Shown: positions 26,615 through 35,584 of the stretch, in pieces | How positions within the stretch are numbered: position 1 is the first letter of the stretch | Layout of the letters: the number at the start of each line of letters is the position of its first letter | Source of the DNA: Bacteroidaceae bacterium | GTDB lineage: Bacteria > Bacteroidota > Bacteroidia > Bacteroidales > Bacteroidaceae | Assembly (NCBI GenBank): GCA_902362595.1 | Contig: CABIXF010000029.1 | Location: forward strand, 1-50,720 | Direction of reading: 5' to 3' | DNA length: 50,720 nucleotides | Notes under the pieces: generated by a model | The model's database searches: none | Seen by the model: only the letters and a program-made list of their open reading frames with translations | What the model was told of the DNA's origin: nothing | Position numbers and translations under genes: made by a program

Positions 26615-27907
26615 ATGAAAATGCTTGAAAAATTATTTGGTTTTAATCCTCGTGAGACCCGTGTGCGCACGGAAATCCTGGCCGGTATCACCACCTTTCT
26701 GACCATGGCCTATATTTTGGCCGTCAATCCGAACATTCTGGCGGCTACGGGGATGGATAAGGGAGCGCTGTTTACTACCACAGTCATCGCTTCTGCTTTT
26801 GCTACCCTATTGATGGCGGTATATGCAAAACTACCTTTCGGACTGGCTCCGGGTATGGGTCTGAATGCGTTTTTTGCCTATACGGTGTGTCTGACGCTCG
26901 GATATACTTGGCAGTTTGCCCTGACAGCTGTCCTTTTGGAAGGAATTATCTTTATTCTGTTGACGGTGACCAATCTGCGTGAAAAGATTGTGGATGCGCT
27001 TCCGCTGACACTTCGGAATGCCATCGGAGCCGGTATCGGTCTGTTCATCGCTTTCATCGGTCTGCAGAATGCCGGTATCATTGTGAATAACGATGCGACC
27101 TTGATTTCGTTGGGGGATATTACTTCCGGCTCTGCTTTGCTGGGAATCATCGGTCTGCTGGTAACTTCCATCTTGCTGGTGAAGAAGGTGCGTGGCGCCC
27201 TGCTGATTGGTATTTTGCTGACTACTGTCATCGGCATTCCGATGGGGCTGACCCATTTGGACGGCGTGTTCAGTACGCCTCCTTCTATTGCACCGATTTT
27301 CTGCCAGTTCCAGTGGGAGCATATCTTCACCAAGGAAATGGTTATCGTAGTCTTTACCTTTCTGTTTGTGGACATGTTTGATACCATTGGTACGCTGGTC
27401 GGAGTGACTACCAAGGCGGGGATGGTGACGAAAGACGGAAAGATTCCGCATTTGAAACAGGCTTTTCTGGTGGATGCGGTTGGTACAACTGCCGGTGCCG
27501 TATTGGGAACCAGTACCATTACCACTTTTGTAGAAAGTGCTTCCGGAGTGGGAGAAGGGGGACGCAGCGGTCTGACAGCTTTCGTGACTGCCATTTGTTT
27601 CTTGTTGTCCTTGTTCTTGGCTCCTTTCTTCCTGGCCGTTCCGGGAGCTGCCACCGCTCCGGTACTGATTCTGGTAGGACTGATGATGATGTCTTCCGTC
27701 AAGAAAGTGGACTTCCTGGATTATTCCGAAGCGATTCCGGCATTCATCTGTATCATTTTCATGCCGTTGGCTTATAGTATTTCCGATGGTATTGTATTGG
27801 GAATGATCAGTTATGTGCTGATTAACTTATTGTGCGGGCATACCAAGAAACTGACACCGGCTATGTACATCTTGTCGGTTATCTTTGTCTTTAAGTTTTT
27901 CTTGTAG
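26615..27907 (+). CDS. NCS2 family purine permease (guanine/hypoxanthine, AzgA-like)
   Basis: A 430-residue inner-membrane transporter with about 12-14 membrane segments. The AzgA branch motifs are clear: EILAGITTFLTMAYILAVNP at residues 19-38, FGLAPGMGLNAFFAYTV, FVDMFDTIGTLVGV and FVESASGVGEGGRSGLTA. The family imports guanine, hypoxanthine or adenine with protons. It is the second gene of an operon with the DUF5020 protein and ends at a hairpin terminator. A guanine deaminase gene elsewhere in the window fits the same purine use. Confidence 0.92.
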   Translation: MKMLEKLFGFNPRETRVRTEILAGITTFLTMAYILAVNPNILAATGMDKGALFTTTVIASAFATLLMAVYAKLPFGLAPGMGLNAFFAYTVCLTLGYTWQFALTAVLLEGIIFILLTVTNLREKIVDALPLTLRNAIGAGIGLFIAFIGLQNAGIIVNNDATLISLGDITSGSALLGIIGLLVTSILLVKKVRGALLIGILLTTVIGIPMGLTHLDGVFSTPPSIAPIFCQFQWEHIFTKEMVIVVFTFLFVDMFDTIGTLVGVTTKAGMVTKDGKIPHLKQAFLVDAVGTTAGAVLGTSTITTFVESASGVGEGGRSGLTAFVTAICFLLSLFLAPFFLAVPGAATAPVLILVGLMMMSSVKKVDFLDYSEAIPAFICIIFMPLAYSISDGIVLGMISYVLINLLCGHTKKLTPAMYILSVIFVFKFFL

Positions 27908-27930
27908 TTTGAGTCCGTTTCGAGTATATG

Positions 27931-27974
27931 GCGGAAATACTGGTGTAATGGGAATCGGTATTTCCGCTTTTTTT
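27931..27974 (+). terminator. Rho-independent terminator after the purine permease
   Basis: GCGGAAATAC (27931-27940) pairs with GTATTTCCGC (27958-27967) around a 17-nt loop and is followed by a run of seven T. Confidence 0.85.
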
Positions 27975-27996
27975 ATGCATAAAATGTGGTCAAATG

Positions 27997-28026
27997 TTTC
28001 CGATTAATGGGATTTTTTTACCTTTG
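27997..28026 (+). promoter_or_regulatory. Promoter of the ABC exporter operon
   Basis: TACCTTTG (28019-28026) is an exact -7 match, with TTTC (27997-28000) 18 bp upstream as a near -33 element. It lies 46 bp before the ATG. Confidence 0.5.
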
Positions 28027-28072
28027 TTGAATGTGAAATTGTTTTTATGTTCAAACTTTTAAAATCTAAGAC

Positions 28073-28990
28073 ATGAATGATTCTTTTTTAGAAACACGAC
28101 AAGTCACCAAACGTTATGCCAACCATACGGCACTGGATGGAGTGAGCATTCAGGTGCCTAAGGGGCAGGTTTTTGGTCTACTGGGACCCAATGGGGCTGG
28201 AAAGACCACTTTGATTCGTATTATCAACCGTATTACGGCTCCCGATGCAGGAGAAGTCTGGTTCGACGGCCGCCTTTCCCAACCACAGGATATCTATTCC
28301 ATCGGTTATCTTCCGGAAGAACGCGGACTTTACAAAAAAATGAAGGTGGGTGAGCAGGCTGTTTATCTGGCCCAACTGAAAGGCTTGAGCCGTCAGGAGG
28401 CAAAGAAGCGCCTGACCGACTGGTTCGAGCGGTTTGACATTATGCCTTGGTGGAACAAGAAGCTGGAAGAACTGTCCAAAGGTATGCAGCAGAAAGTGCA
28501 GTTTGTCATTACGGTACTCCACCGTCCTCCTTTGTTGATTTTCGATGAACCGTTTTCCGGTTTCGACCCGGTAAATGCGGAACTGCTGAAACGCGAAATT
28601 CTGAAGCTGAAAGAAGAAGGGCATACCATTATCTTCTCTACGCACAACATGGCGTCCGTAGAAGAGATTTGTGACCATATTGCTTTGATCAATCATTCCA
28701 AGGTGGTACTGCAGGGAGCGGTGAAGGATATTCGTTCTCAGTATAAGAGCAATCTGTATGAATTGACCGTGCAGTCGGCCCAGCCATTGCCGGAATCGGA
28801 TGCCTTCGAAGTGGTCGGTCGTCAAGTGCTCGATGCGCAGACGGTCAGCTATAAATTGCGTAAGCTGACTTCCATTTCCAATTCGGAAATGCTGTCACAG
28901 ATTGGGGCCCAGGCCGAAATCACCCAGTTCTCGGAATGTATTCCTTCCATGAATGATATCTTCATCCGTACAGTAGAAGGAAAAGTCTAA
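28073..28990 (+). CDS. ABC transporter ATP-binding protein, NatA/CcmA-like
   Basis: A 305-residue ATPase of an ABC-2 type exporter. Walker A is GPNGAGKTT at 38-46, the signature is ELSKGMQQK near residue 138, Walker B is LLIFDEPFSGFDP near 159-171, and the H-loop is STHNM. The C-terminal 80 residues (after about 225) form an extra domain found in NatA-like subunits. The permease gene starts 18 bp later. Export of sodium, an antibiotic or a lipid is possible; substrate unknown. Confidence 0.92.
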   Translation: MNDSFLETRQVTKRYANHTALDGVSIQVPKGQVFGLLGPNGAGKTTLIRIINRITAPDAGEVWFDGRLSQPQDIYSIGYLPEERGLYKKMKVGEQAVYLAQLKGLSRQEAKKRLTDWFERFDIMPWWNKKLEELSKGMQQKVQFVITVLHRPPLLIFDEPFSGFDPVNAELLKREILKLKEEGHTIIFSTHNMASVEEICDHIALINHSKVVLQGAVKDIRSQYKSNLYELTVQSAQPLPESDAFEVVGRQVLDAQTVSYKLRKLTSISNSEMLSQIGAQAEITQFSECIPSMNDIFIRTVEGKV

Positions 28991-29008
28991 CTAAAATCTG
29001 CTTTTGCT

Positions 29009-30262
29009 ATGAACAAGACTTGGATTATAATTCAGCGTGAATTTATAAATCGGGTAAGCAAGAAATCATTTATTCTGCTTACCATTCTGATGCCGTTTGT
29101 GTTTGCGGCACTTATTTTTGTTCCCTTGTGGTTGTCTACCGTCAAGGGAGGCGACCAGAAACAGGTGGCCGTCATTGATGAAACGATGAAATACCTGCCT
29201 CAGTTCAAGGACGATGAATCGTATCACTTTGTAGGAGTACCTCAGATGGAGGCTTCTTTCCGGACAGATTCCAGTACGTTCGACGCCGTGGTGGAAATCA
29301 AGGCCGATTTGGCCGTCCATCCGGAAGCCGTGGCCATTTATTCACGGAAGGAAGTGCCGAACAGCCTTTCGCGGTTGGTGAGCGAGACACTCGATGAACA
29401 GGTACGTCAGGACAAACTGCTTCGTTATGACATTCCTCAGTTACCTTCCATTATGCAGGATATGAACCGTAAGCTGAATATCCGTACGGTGAAATGGGGT
29501 GACGATGGTACGGAAAGCGAGTCGAATGCAGGAGCCGCCATGGCAGCCGGCATGATTTTGACATTCCTTATTTACATGTTCGTGATGTCTTACGGAGGTA
29601 TGGTGATGCAAAGCGTAATGGAAGAAAAAACCAACCGCATTGTAGAAGTCATCGTGTCTTCTGTCCGTCCTTTCCAGTTGATGATTGGGAAGATTGTGGG
29701 TATCGGACTGGTAGGTGTGGCTCAGTTGGCTATTTGGATTCTGCTGATTGTGGTGTTGTTGGCCATTGCGGGTAGTTTATCCGGCAGTTCTCCGGAGTTG
29801 ATGGGAGAGGCTTCCGGGTTACTGGCTACACTTCACGGATTGAATTTAGCCAAAATGGGAGGCTTCTTTGTCTTGAACTTCATCGGAGGTTATCTGGTGT
29901 ATGCATCTATCTTTGCCGCCATTGGTGCAGCTATCAATGGGCAGGAAGATTCCCAGCAATTTATGACTCCAATCGTTCTGTTGCTGATTTTTGCGCTGTA
30001 TGCGGGTATCTACAGCTCCGACAATCCTGACGGACCGCTAGCTATCTGGTGTTCCATGATTCCATTTACCTCACCCATTGTCATGATGGTGCGTCTGCCT
30101 TTCGATGTACCGGTATGGGAAACCGTACTGTCGGTGGTGATTCTGTATGCCGCCGCTTTCGGCATGATTTGGATAGCGGGAAAGATTTACCGAGTAGGTA
30201 TTCTGATGTACGGAAAGAAACCTTCTTTCAAGGAAATGATTCGTTGGATTACGTATAAGTAA
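29009..30262 (+). CDS. ABC transporter permease, NatB/ABC-2 type
   Basis: A 417-residue inner-membrane permease partner of the ATPase encoded just upstream. It begins with a cytoplasmic MNKTWIIIQREFINRVSKKSF, a first membrane helix (about 22-42), then a periplasmic domain of about 130 residues, then five or more helices from residue 177 with the motif MVMQSVMEEKTNRIVEVIVSSVRPFQLMIGKIVGIGLVG typical of NatB/YhaP proteins. A hairpin terminator closes the operon. Confidence 0.9.
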   Translation: MNKTWIIIQREFINRVSKKSFILLTILMPFVFAALIFVPLWLSTVKGGDQKQVAVIDETMKYLPQFKDDESYHFVGVPQMEASFRTDSSTFDAVVEIKADLAVHPEAVAIYSRKEVPNSLSRLVSETLDEQVRQDKLLRYDIPQLPSIMQDMNRKLNIRTVKWGDDGTESESNAGAAMAAGMILTFLIYMFVMSYGGMVMQSVMEEKTNRIVEVIVSSVRPFQLMIGKIVGIGLVGVAQLAIWILLIVVLLAIAGSLSGSSPELMGEASGLLATLHGLNLAKMGGFFVLNFIGGYLVYASIFAAIGAAINGQEDSQQFMTPIVLLLIFALYAGIYSSDNPDGPLAIWCSMIPFTSPIVMMVRLPFDVPVWETVLSVVILYAAAFGMIWIAGKIYRVGILMYGKKPSFKEMIRWITYK

Positions 30263-30284
30263 AAATAGATTAGAACAGATAATG

Positions 30285-30328
30285 TCAGGTGTGAATGAAA
30301 ATTGAAATCATTTACACCTGATTTTTTT
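30285..30328 (+). terminator. Rho-independent terminator after the ABC exporter operon
   Basis: A 14-bp stem (30285-30298 with 30308-30321, one G-U pair) with a 9-nt loop is followed by seven T. Confidence 0.88.
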
Positions 30329-30374
30329 AATGTATATGACCTAAATGAAATGAATTGGTGGCTATGTGTCTGAA

Positions 30375-31043
30375 TTACAGGTGATATATAAGAGACAGTT
30401 GAGGAGTGACCATAAAAATACCCAACTTGGAGCGTTGTTCAAATATCTTGCTGGGAGTTTCGATTTTTGGGTCGAGGTGTTTGAAAATATAATATTCTGC
30501 CGATATGGAGATTTTCACGCCAAAATGTGTAGGGAATTTGTATTCCACACCTATATTGGCATTCATGCCAAGCCCAGATTGTGGAACTGAGTAATTTTGA
30601 GTTTTGTTTATTGTACCTTTGCTTAAATAATGCGCATATCCAATTCCTAAATCGAGGTTGCTGATCATTCCCTTTAATAGTTTCGCTTCATTAATAGAAG
30701 AAAATTGTGGAGCCAGATAGAAGATTTGGACATTTTCATGAAGAGATGAATTTTGTGCGTTTTCTGGAAATGAGAGTCCATGCATATAGTGTTTAAAGGC
30801 AAATCCGTAACCTATATATTTGTGGTATTTTAAAAGGTCTATGCCATATTGAAAACCACGACTGCTTTCTTTGGGATTGCTGTACCAGAGGGATTCTCCT
30901 GTCCCTTCCAGGTTGGCAGAAGCTATGCCCAAATTTAAACGAATAGAAATGTCTTTTTGAGGAATTTGATTATGCCCATCTATGTTCTGTGCCTGCATGG
31001 ATAGACACGATAAAATGCATATTAACACGGTGATTGTTCTCAT
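30375..31043 (-). CDS. Exported beta-barrel outer-membrane protein, function unknown
   Basis: A 222-residue protein with signal peptide MRTITVLICILSCLSMQAQ. The mature protein looks like a small beta-barrel: alternating strands (ISIRLNLGIASANL, GFQYGIDLLKYHKYIGYGFAFKHY, GLGMNANIGVEYKF, GVKISISAEYYIF, MVTPQLSLIYHL). I do not recognise a named family. The gene and its flanks look richer in A and T than the neighbours, with more Lys and Asn, which could mean recent transfer. It stands alone, convergent with the ABC permease gene. Confidence 0.75.
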   Translation of the reverse strand: MRTITVLICILSCLSMQAQNIDGHNQIPQKDISIRLNLGIASANLEGTGESLWYSNPKESSRGFQYGIDLLKYHKYIGYGFAFKHYMHGLSFPENAQNSSLHENVQIFYLAPQFSSINEAKLLKGMISNLDLGIGYAHYLSKGTINKTQNYSVPQSGLGMNANIGVEYKFPTHFGVKISISAEYYIFKHLDPKIETPSKIFEQRSKLGIFMVTPQLSLIYHL

Positions 31044-31071
31044 GATAATAGAAGGTTGTAAGTTTTCTTTA

Positions 31072-31079
31072 CAAATGTA
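31072..31079 (-). promoter_or_regulatory. -7 promoter element for the small beta-barrel gene
   Basis: On the minus strand this reads TACATTTG, an exact TAnnTTTG match 29 bp upstream of the ATG. Confidence 0.45.
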
Positions 31080-31173
31080 TAAAAAAATAACACTCTATTC
31101 TTTAAAATCGATATTTAACTTATCAATCTTTTTATCAGGGACACGTTAGAATATTAAAGGAGAATCTAAATAT

Positions 31174-31211
31174 AAAAAATGAGTCCCGAACTTTTACGCT
31201 TGGGACTCATT
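31174..31211 (-). terminator. Rho-independent terminator after mutB
   Basis: On the minus strand AATGAGTCCC (31211-31202) pairs with GGGACTCATT (31187-31178) around a 14-nt loop, followed by a run of T. It closes the mutA-mutB transcript. Confidence 0.85.
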
Positions 31212-31229
31212 CTTATGGGGATACTTTTG

Positions 31230-33383
31230 TTAATCTTCTACACTTTCCAGCAGCAGTTCCATTACCTGGCAGGCCGATTTGGCTACGGAAGTACCCGGGC
31301 CAAAGATGGCCATCACACCGGCTTTATACAGGAAGTCATAATCCTGTGCCGGGATGACACCTCCGGCAAAGACCAGAATATCTTCACGTCCCAGACGCTT
31401 CAATTCGGCAATGATTTGCGGAATCAAGGTTTTGTGTCCGGCAGCCAGTGACGATACGCCCACTGCATGCACGTCGTTTTCCACGGCTTCGCGGGCTGCT
31501 TCTTCCGGAGTCTGGAACAACGGTCCCATATCCACGTCGAAACCACAGTCGGCAAATCCGGTAGCCACTACTTTTGCACCACGGTCGTGTCCGTCCTGTC
31601 CCATCTTGGCAATCATGACACGCGGACGGCGGCCTTCTTTCTTCGCAAATTCTTCGGTCAGTTCGCAAGCCCGTGCGAAATCTGCATCCTTTTTACTTTC
31701 TGATGAATACACTCCTGATATGGTTCTGATAATTGCTTTATAACGTCCTACAACTTTCTCGCAGGCATCGGATATTTCTCCCAGTGTGGCACGTACGCGG
31801 GCGGCTTCTACAGCCAGCTCCAGCAGGTTGCCCTTGCCAGTGCGTACACATTCGGTGAGGGCCTCCAGTGCCTTGTCCACCTCAGCTTGGTTACGGCCTT
31901 CCTTCAGGCGGCGCAGGTTTTCAATCTGTTCCTGACGTACGGCGGTGTTGTCCACTTCCAGAATGTCAATCGGGTCTTCCTTTTCCAGACGGTATTTGTT
32001 GGTTCCCACGATGGTCTGTTCACCGGAGTCGATACGAGCCTGCGTGCGGGCAGCCGCTTCTTCGATACGCATCTTCGGAATACCGGTTTCGATGGCTTTG
32101 GCCATACCACCCAGCTTCTCGATTTCCTGAATGTGTTCCCATGCCTTGTGAGCCAGCTCGTTGGTCAGGGCTTCCACGTAGTAAGAACCTCCCCACGGGT
32201 CTACGTTCTTGCAAATCTGCGTTTCTTCCTGAATGTAAATCTGCGTGTTTCGGGCGATACGGGCCGAGAAGTCCGTCGGCAAGGCGATGGCTTCATCCAG
32301 CGCGTTGGTATGCAGTGACTGCGTGTGTCCCAGTGCGGCAGCCATGGCTTCGATACAGGTACGTCCCACATTGTTGAACGGGTCCTGTTCGGTCAGTGAC
32401 CATCCGGAAGTCTGAGAGTGTGTACGCAGAGCCAGTGATTTCGGGTTCTTCGGGTGGAACTGTTTTACAATCTTGGCCCACAGCATACGGGCGGCACGCA
32501 TCTTGGCAATTTCCATGAAATGGTTCATGCCGATAGCCCAAAAGAACGACAGACGGGGAGCGAAGGCATCGATGTCGATACCGGCAGCCACTCCCGCGCG
32601 AAGGTATTCCAAACCGTCGGCCAGGGTATAAGCCAACTCAATGTCGGCAGTGGCACCTGCTTCCTGCATGTGGTATCCCGAGATAGAGATAGAGTTGAAT
32701 TTCGGCATCTTCTGGGAAGTGTATTCAAAGATGTCGGAAATAATCTTCATGGAGAAGGCAGGCGGATAAATATAAGTGTTGCGCACCATGAATTCCTTCA
32801 GAATATCGTTCTGGATGGTTCCGGCCATTTCTTCCAGTTTGGCCCCCTGCTCCAGTCCTGCATTGATGTAGAACGCCATGATGGGAAGTACCGCCCCGTT
32901 CATGGTCATGGATACAGACATCTTGTTCAATGGAATACCATCGAAAAGCACCTTCATGTTTTCCAGCGAGCAGATAGATACACCCGCCTTACCCACATCG
33001 CCCACTACACGCGGATGGTCCGGGTCATAGCCGCGGTGAGTCGGAAGGTCGAAGGCCACAGACAGACCTTTCTGTCCGGAAGCCAGGTTACGACGGTAAA
33101 AGGCGTTGGATTCTTCTGCGGTAGAGAATCCGGCATACTGACGGATGGTCCACGGACGGAAGGTGTACATCATGGAGTACGGGCCACGAAGATAAGGAGG
33201 AATACCTGCCGCATAGTTCAGGTGTTCCATGCCCTCCAGGTCTTCCTTGGTATATACAGGCTTCACCTGAATCTGTTCAGGTGTTTTCCAGTTGGCAGTG
33301 ATGCCATTCTCTTTTTGCCATTCCATGCCGTTCTGCGGATGGAAGCCGGCAAATATATCGATTTGTGTAAAATTCTGTCTCAT
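31230..33383 (-). CDS. mutB: Methylmalonyl-CoA mutase large (alpha) subunit
   Basis: A 717-residue adenosylcobalamin enzyme that interconverts succinyl-CoA and (R)-methylmalonyl-CoA, the key step of succinate-propionate fermentation. The TIM barrel (about 60-520) has [38 protein letters not shown] and [19 protein letters not shown]. The C-terminal B12-binding domain has the DxHxxG motif DGHDRG (Asp597, His599) and later SSLAAGH and FAGGVIP. I start at 33383, ten bases after mutA ends; the longer form would overlap mutA. It is the active subunit. Confidence 0.96.
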   Translation of the reverse strand: MRQNFTQIDIFAGFHPQNGMEWQKENGITANWKTPEQIQVKPVYTKEDLEGMEHLNYAAGIPPYLRGPYSMMYTFRPWTIRQYAGFSTAEESNAFYRRNLASGQKGLSVAFDLPTHRGYDPDHPRVVGDVGKAGVSICSLENMKVLFDGIPLNKMSVSMTMNGAVLPIMAFYINAGLEQGAKLEEMAGTIQNDILKEFMVRNTYIYPPAFSMKIISDIFEYTSQKMPKFNSISISGYHMQEAGATADIELAYTLADGLEYLRAGVAAGIDIDAFAPRLSFFWAIGMNHFMEIAKMRAARMLWAKIVKQFHPKNPKSLALRTHSQTSGWSLTEQDPFNNVGRTCIEAMAAALGHTQSLHTNALDEAIALPTDFSARIARNTQIYIQEETQICKNVDPWGGSYYVEALTNELAHKAWEHIQEIEKLGGMAKAIETGIPKMRIEEAAARTQARIDSGEQTIVGTNKYRLEKEDPIDILEVDNTAVRQEQIENLRRLKEGRNQAEVDKALEALTECVRTGKGNLLELAVEAARVRATLGEISDACEKVVGRYKAIIRTISGVYSSESKKDADFARACELTEEFAKKEGRRPRVMIAKMGQDGHDRGAKVVATGFADCGFDVDMGPLFQTPEEAAREAVENDVHAVGVSSLAAGHKTLIPQIIAELKRLGREDILVFAGGVIPAQDYDFLYKAGVMAIFGPGTSVAKSACQVMELLLESVED

Positions 33384-33393
33384 AGTGTGCAAT

Positions 33394-35301
33394 TCAAGAT
33401 AAGAGTTTGCGGTTGTATTCGCGTAAAGTTTCCAGCACGTTGCAGCGTACATGGATGAAGTTCTCAATGCCGGCAGCTTTCAGTTCTTCCATGCAGGCCG
33501 GGGCACCTGCCACGATAAACATGGCACGTCCGTTGAGGGCCTTGAAGGCCGGAATGGCATATTCGGCATATTCATCGTCACTGGAGCAGAGCACCACGAT
33601 GTCGGCTTGCGCCTTCATGGCTGCTTCGATGCCTTCTTCCACGCTGGCAAATCCCAGGTTGTCGATGACCTGATACCCCGCACAAGCCAGGAAGTTGCAG
33701 GAGAACTGGGCACGGGCCTGACGCATGGCCAGGTTGCCGATGGTTAGCATGAATGCCTTCGGACGTTTGCCGGAGTTCTCAGTCTCCAGGCGGAGAGCCT
33801 CAAATTCGCTGGCCGCACGTGCCGTCTGCAATTTAACCAAGGCCGTTTCCTCTTCTTCATGACCGCCACATCCGCATTTTGTACATCCGTCCAGCGGGCG
33901 CTTGTCGCCAGCCAGTTCGTTGAAGTTCGGATACTGGTTGGTACCCAACAGAATTTCTTTCCGTTTAGATACCGCTTCGTGACGAGCTTTGTTGCTCTGG
34001 TTCACAGCCTCCTGTATGCTGCCCGCTTTGACCGCTTGCAGCATGCCTCCCGCTTCTTCCACGGCTAGGAAAAGTTTCCAAGCCTCTTTCGCGATGGAGA
34101 CAGTCAGGTTTTCAATATAATAAGAACCGGCAGCCGGGTCGACGATGCGGTTCAGATGAGATTCTTCTTTCAGCAGCAGTTGCTGGTTGCGGGCGATACG
34201 TTCAGAGAAATCGTTCGGCGTTTCGTAAGTCTTGTCAAACGGCGAAACGGTGATGGAATTCACACCGGCAATGGCCGCACTCATGGCTTCGGTCTGCGTA
34301 CGGAGCAGGTTGACGTGTGCATCAAACAGAGTGAGGTTGAAGTTGGACGTTTCGGCATGTGCCACCATCTTGCAGGCACAGTAGCAAGTACCGTCGGCCC
34401 CTGTATTTTTGCAGTCCGTGCGCGGACATTTCGGCTGATATTGTTTTACGATGTCGGCCCACAGCATACGTGCCGCACGGAATTTGGCAATTTCCATGAA
34501 ATAGTTGGAGCTGATACCGAAATTGAACTTGATTTTCTTGGCAGCCAGTGCGGCAGGAACGCCGGCTTCCACCAGCTGGTTGAGGTATTCATTTCCCCAA
34601 GCCAGTGCATATCCCAGTTCCTGGTAAATGTAGGCTCCGGCATTGTTCAGCTGTACCGAGTTGACGGCGATGCAACGGAAATGCGGATATCCGGCCAGTG
34701 TTTCCACCAGTTCCTTTCCGGTGGCGATGACCGCACTTACATCTTTTCCTTTCTGCATCATTTTGCTGATGGGGTCGAAATTCAGCGAACCTTTCAGCTT
34801 TTCGGGTGCATAACCTTTTTTCTGGAAGTAAGCTACCAGCAGCTGCGCCAGTTGCAGGGTGTGGCGTTGGCAGGTAGAGAAATTCAATTCGATGCATTCG
34901 CAACAGATATCTTTCAGCAACGTGTCAAGGTACTCCGCATTGAGTTCTTTGGCTTTAATTTGAAATCCGAGTGAATCGACTCCTTTGTTTAAGATGTCAA
35001 GGGCTTTCGCATTGGCTTCGGAGGCATTTTCCACTACAATGTCCTGGCGGATGAACCATGTATTGTCGTCTTTCTTGATACCTCTTATGTAAGGATACTG
35101 TCCGGGAAGTCCTTCTGTGGTTTTCAGTCCTTCCAAATCTTCTTGACGGTAGAACGGTTTCACCTTGAAGCCTTCGTTGGTTTTCCACACCAACTTTTTC
35201 TCAAAATCGGCTCCTTTCAGGTCGACCATGATTTTGTCCATCCATTCTTGGGTAGACACAGGCGGAAAATCTGAAAAGAGTTTTTCTTTACTATCTGCCA
35301 T
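33394..35301 (-). CDS. mutA: Methylmalonyl-CoA mutase small (beta) subunit
   Basis: A 635-residue non-catalytic partner of MutB, sharing its two-domain fold. The barrel domain has [44 protein letters not shown] and [15 protein letters not shown]; the C-terminal domain keeps a B12-domain-like fold but lacks the DxHxxG motif. Two cysteine groups are unusual: Cys292, 297, 306, 308, 310 in the barrel and Cys473, 476, 478 with His481 in the linker. The gene is first in the mutA-mutB operon, with a -7 element about 70 bp upstream of the ATG. Confidence 0.94.
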   Translation of the reverse strand: MADSKEKLFSDFPPVSTQEWMDKIMVDLKGADFEKKLVWKTNEGFKVKPFYRQEDLEGLKTTEGLPGQYPYIRGIKKDDNTWFIRQDIVVENASEANAKALDILNKGVDSLGFQIKAKELNAEYLDTLLKDICCECIELNFSTCQRHTLQLAQLLVAYFQKKGYAPEKLKGSLNFDPISKMMQKGKDVSAVIATGKELVETLAGYPHFRCIAVNSVQLNNAGAYIYQELGYALAWGNEYLNQLVEAGVPAALAAKKIKFNFGISSNYFMEIAKFRAARMLWADIVKQYQPKCPRTDCKNTGADGTCYCACKMVAHAETSNFNLTLFDAHVNLLRTQTEAMSAAIAGVNSITVSPFDKTYETPNDFSERIARNQQLLLKEESHLNRIVDPAAGSYYIENLTVSIAKEAWKLFLAVEEAGGMLQAVKAGSIQEAVNQSNKARHEAVSKRKEILLGTNQYPNFNELAGDKRPLDGCTKCGCGGHEEEETALVKLQTARAASEFEALRLETENSGKRPKAFMLTIGNLAMRQARAQFSCNFLACAGYQVIDNLGFASVEEGIEAAMKAQADIVVLCSSDDEYAEYAIPAFKALNGRAMFIVAGAPACMEELKAAGIENFIHVRCNVLETLREYNRKLLS

Positions 35302-35368
35302 AGTGAATTAGTGTTTTTGGTTGATATTCAGATTTAAAATTATTGTGTAGGTTGGTTACCTGCATGGG

Positions 35369-35376
35369 CAAATATA
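35369..35376 (-). promoter_or_regulatory. -7 promoter element for mutA-mutB
   Basis: On the minus strand this reads TATATTTG, an exact TAnnTTTG match 68 bp upstream of the mutA ATG. I see no cobalamin riboswitch in the leader, which is too short for one. Confidence 0.4.
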
Positions 35377-35525
35377 CAAATTTTCCGGTCTTTTATCCTA
35401 CATCCTTTCTTTTTTTACAGCGATAGGAAGCTAAAAACATAAAACTGGTATTAGATGCATTCAAAAGGATAAAGTGTATGTTGTAAACCCTTTGGGAGGG
35501 CTCATGATGAAAAAAGAAAGAAAAG

Positions 35526-35557
35526 TTTGCCCTATTCTTTTTAATTGGTTACATTTG
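35526..35557 (+). promoter_or_regulatory. Promoter of the AspT/YidE-type transporter gene
   Basis: TTTG (35526-35529) is followed after exactly 20 bp by TACATTTG (35550-35557). Both elements are exact, making this the best promoter in the window. Confidence 0.7.
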
Positions 35558-35584
35558 CCCTCCGAATAAAAAAATTTAATATCT

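Noticed and set aside
32454..33458. Plus-strand open frame opposite mutB (334 residues)
   Set aside because: MutB on the minus strand is conserved throughout; the plus frame crosses the mutA-mutB junction and has no recognisable domain.
35504..35569. Possible 21-residue peptide starting MMKKERK before the transporter gene
   Set aside because: It has a weak ribosome-site-like GGAGGG, but the excellent promoter at 35526-35557 lies inside it, so it would not be on the transporter mRNA, and no upstream promoter for it is seen.
35302..35584. Adenosylcobalamin riboswitch before mutA
   Set aside because: The predicted leader is about 60 nt and shows no B12-box-like sequence.
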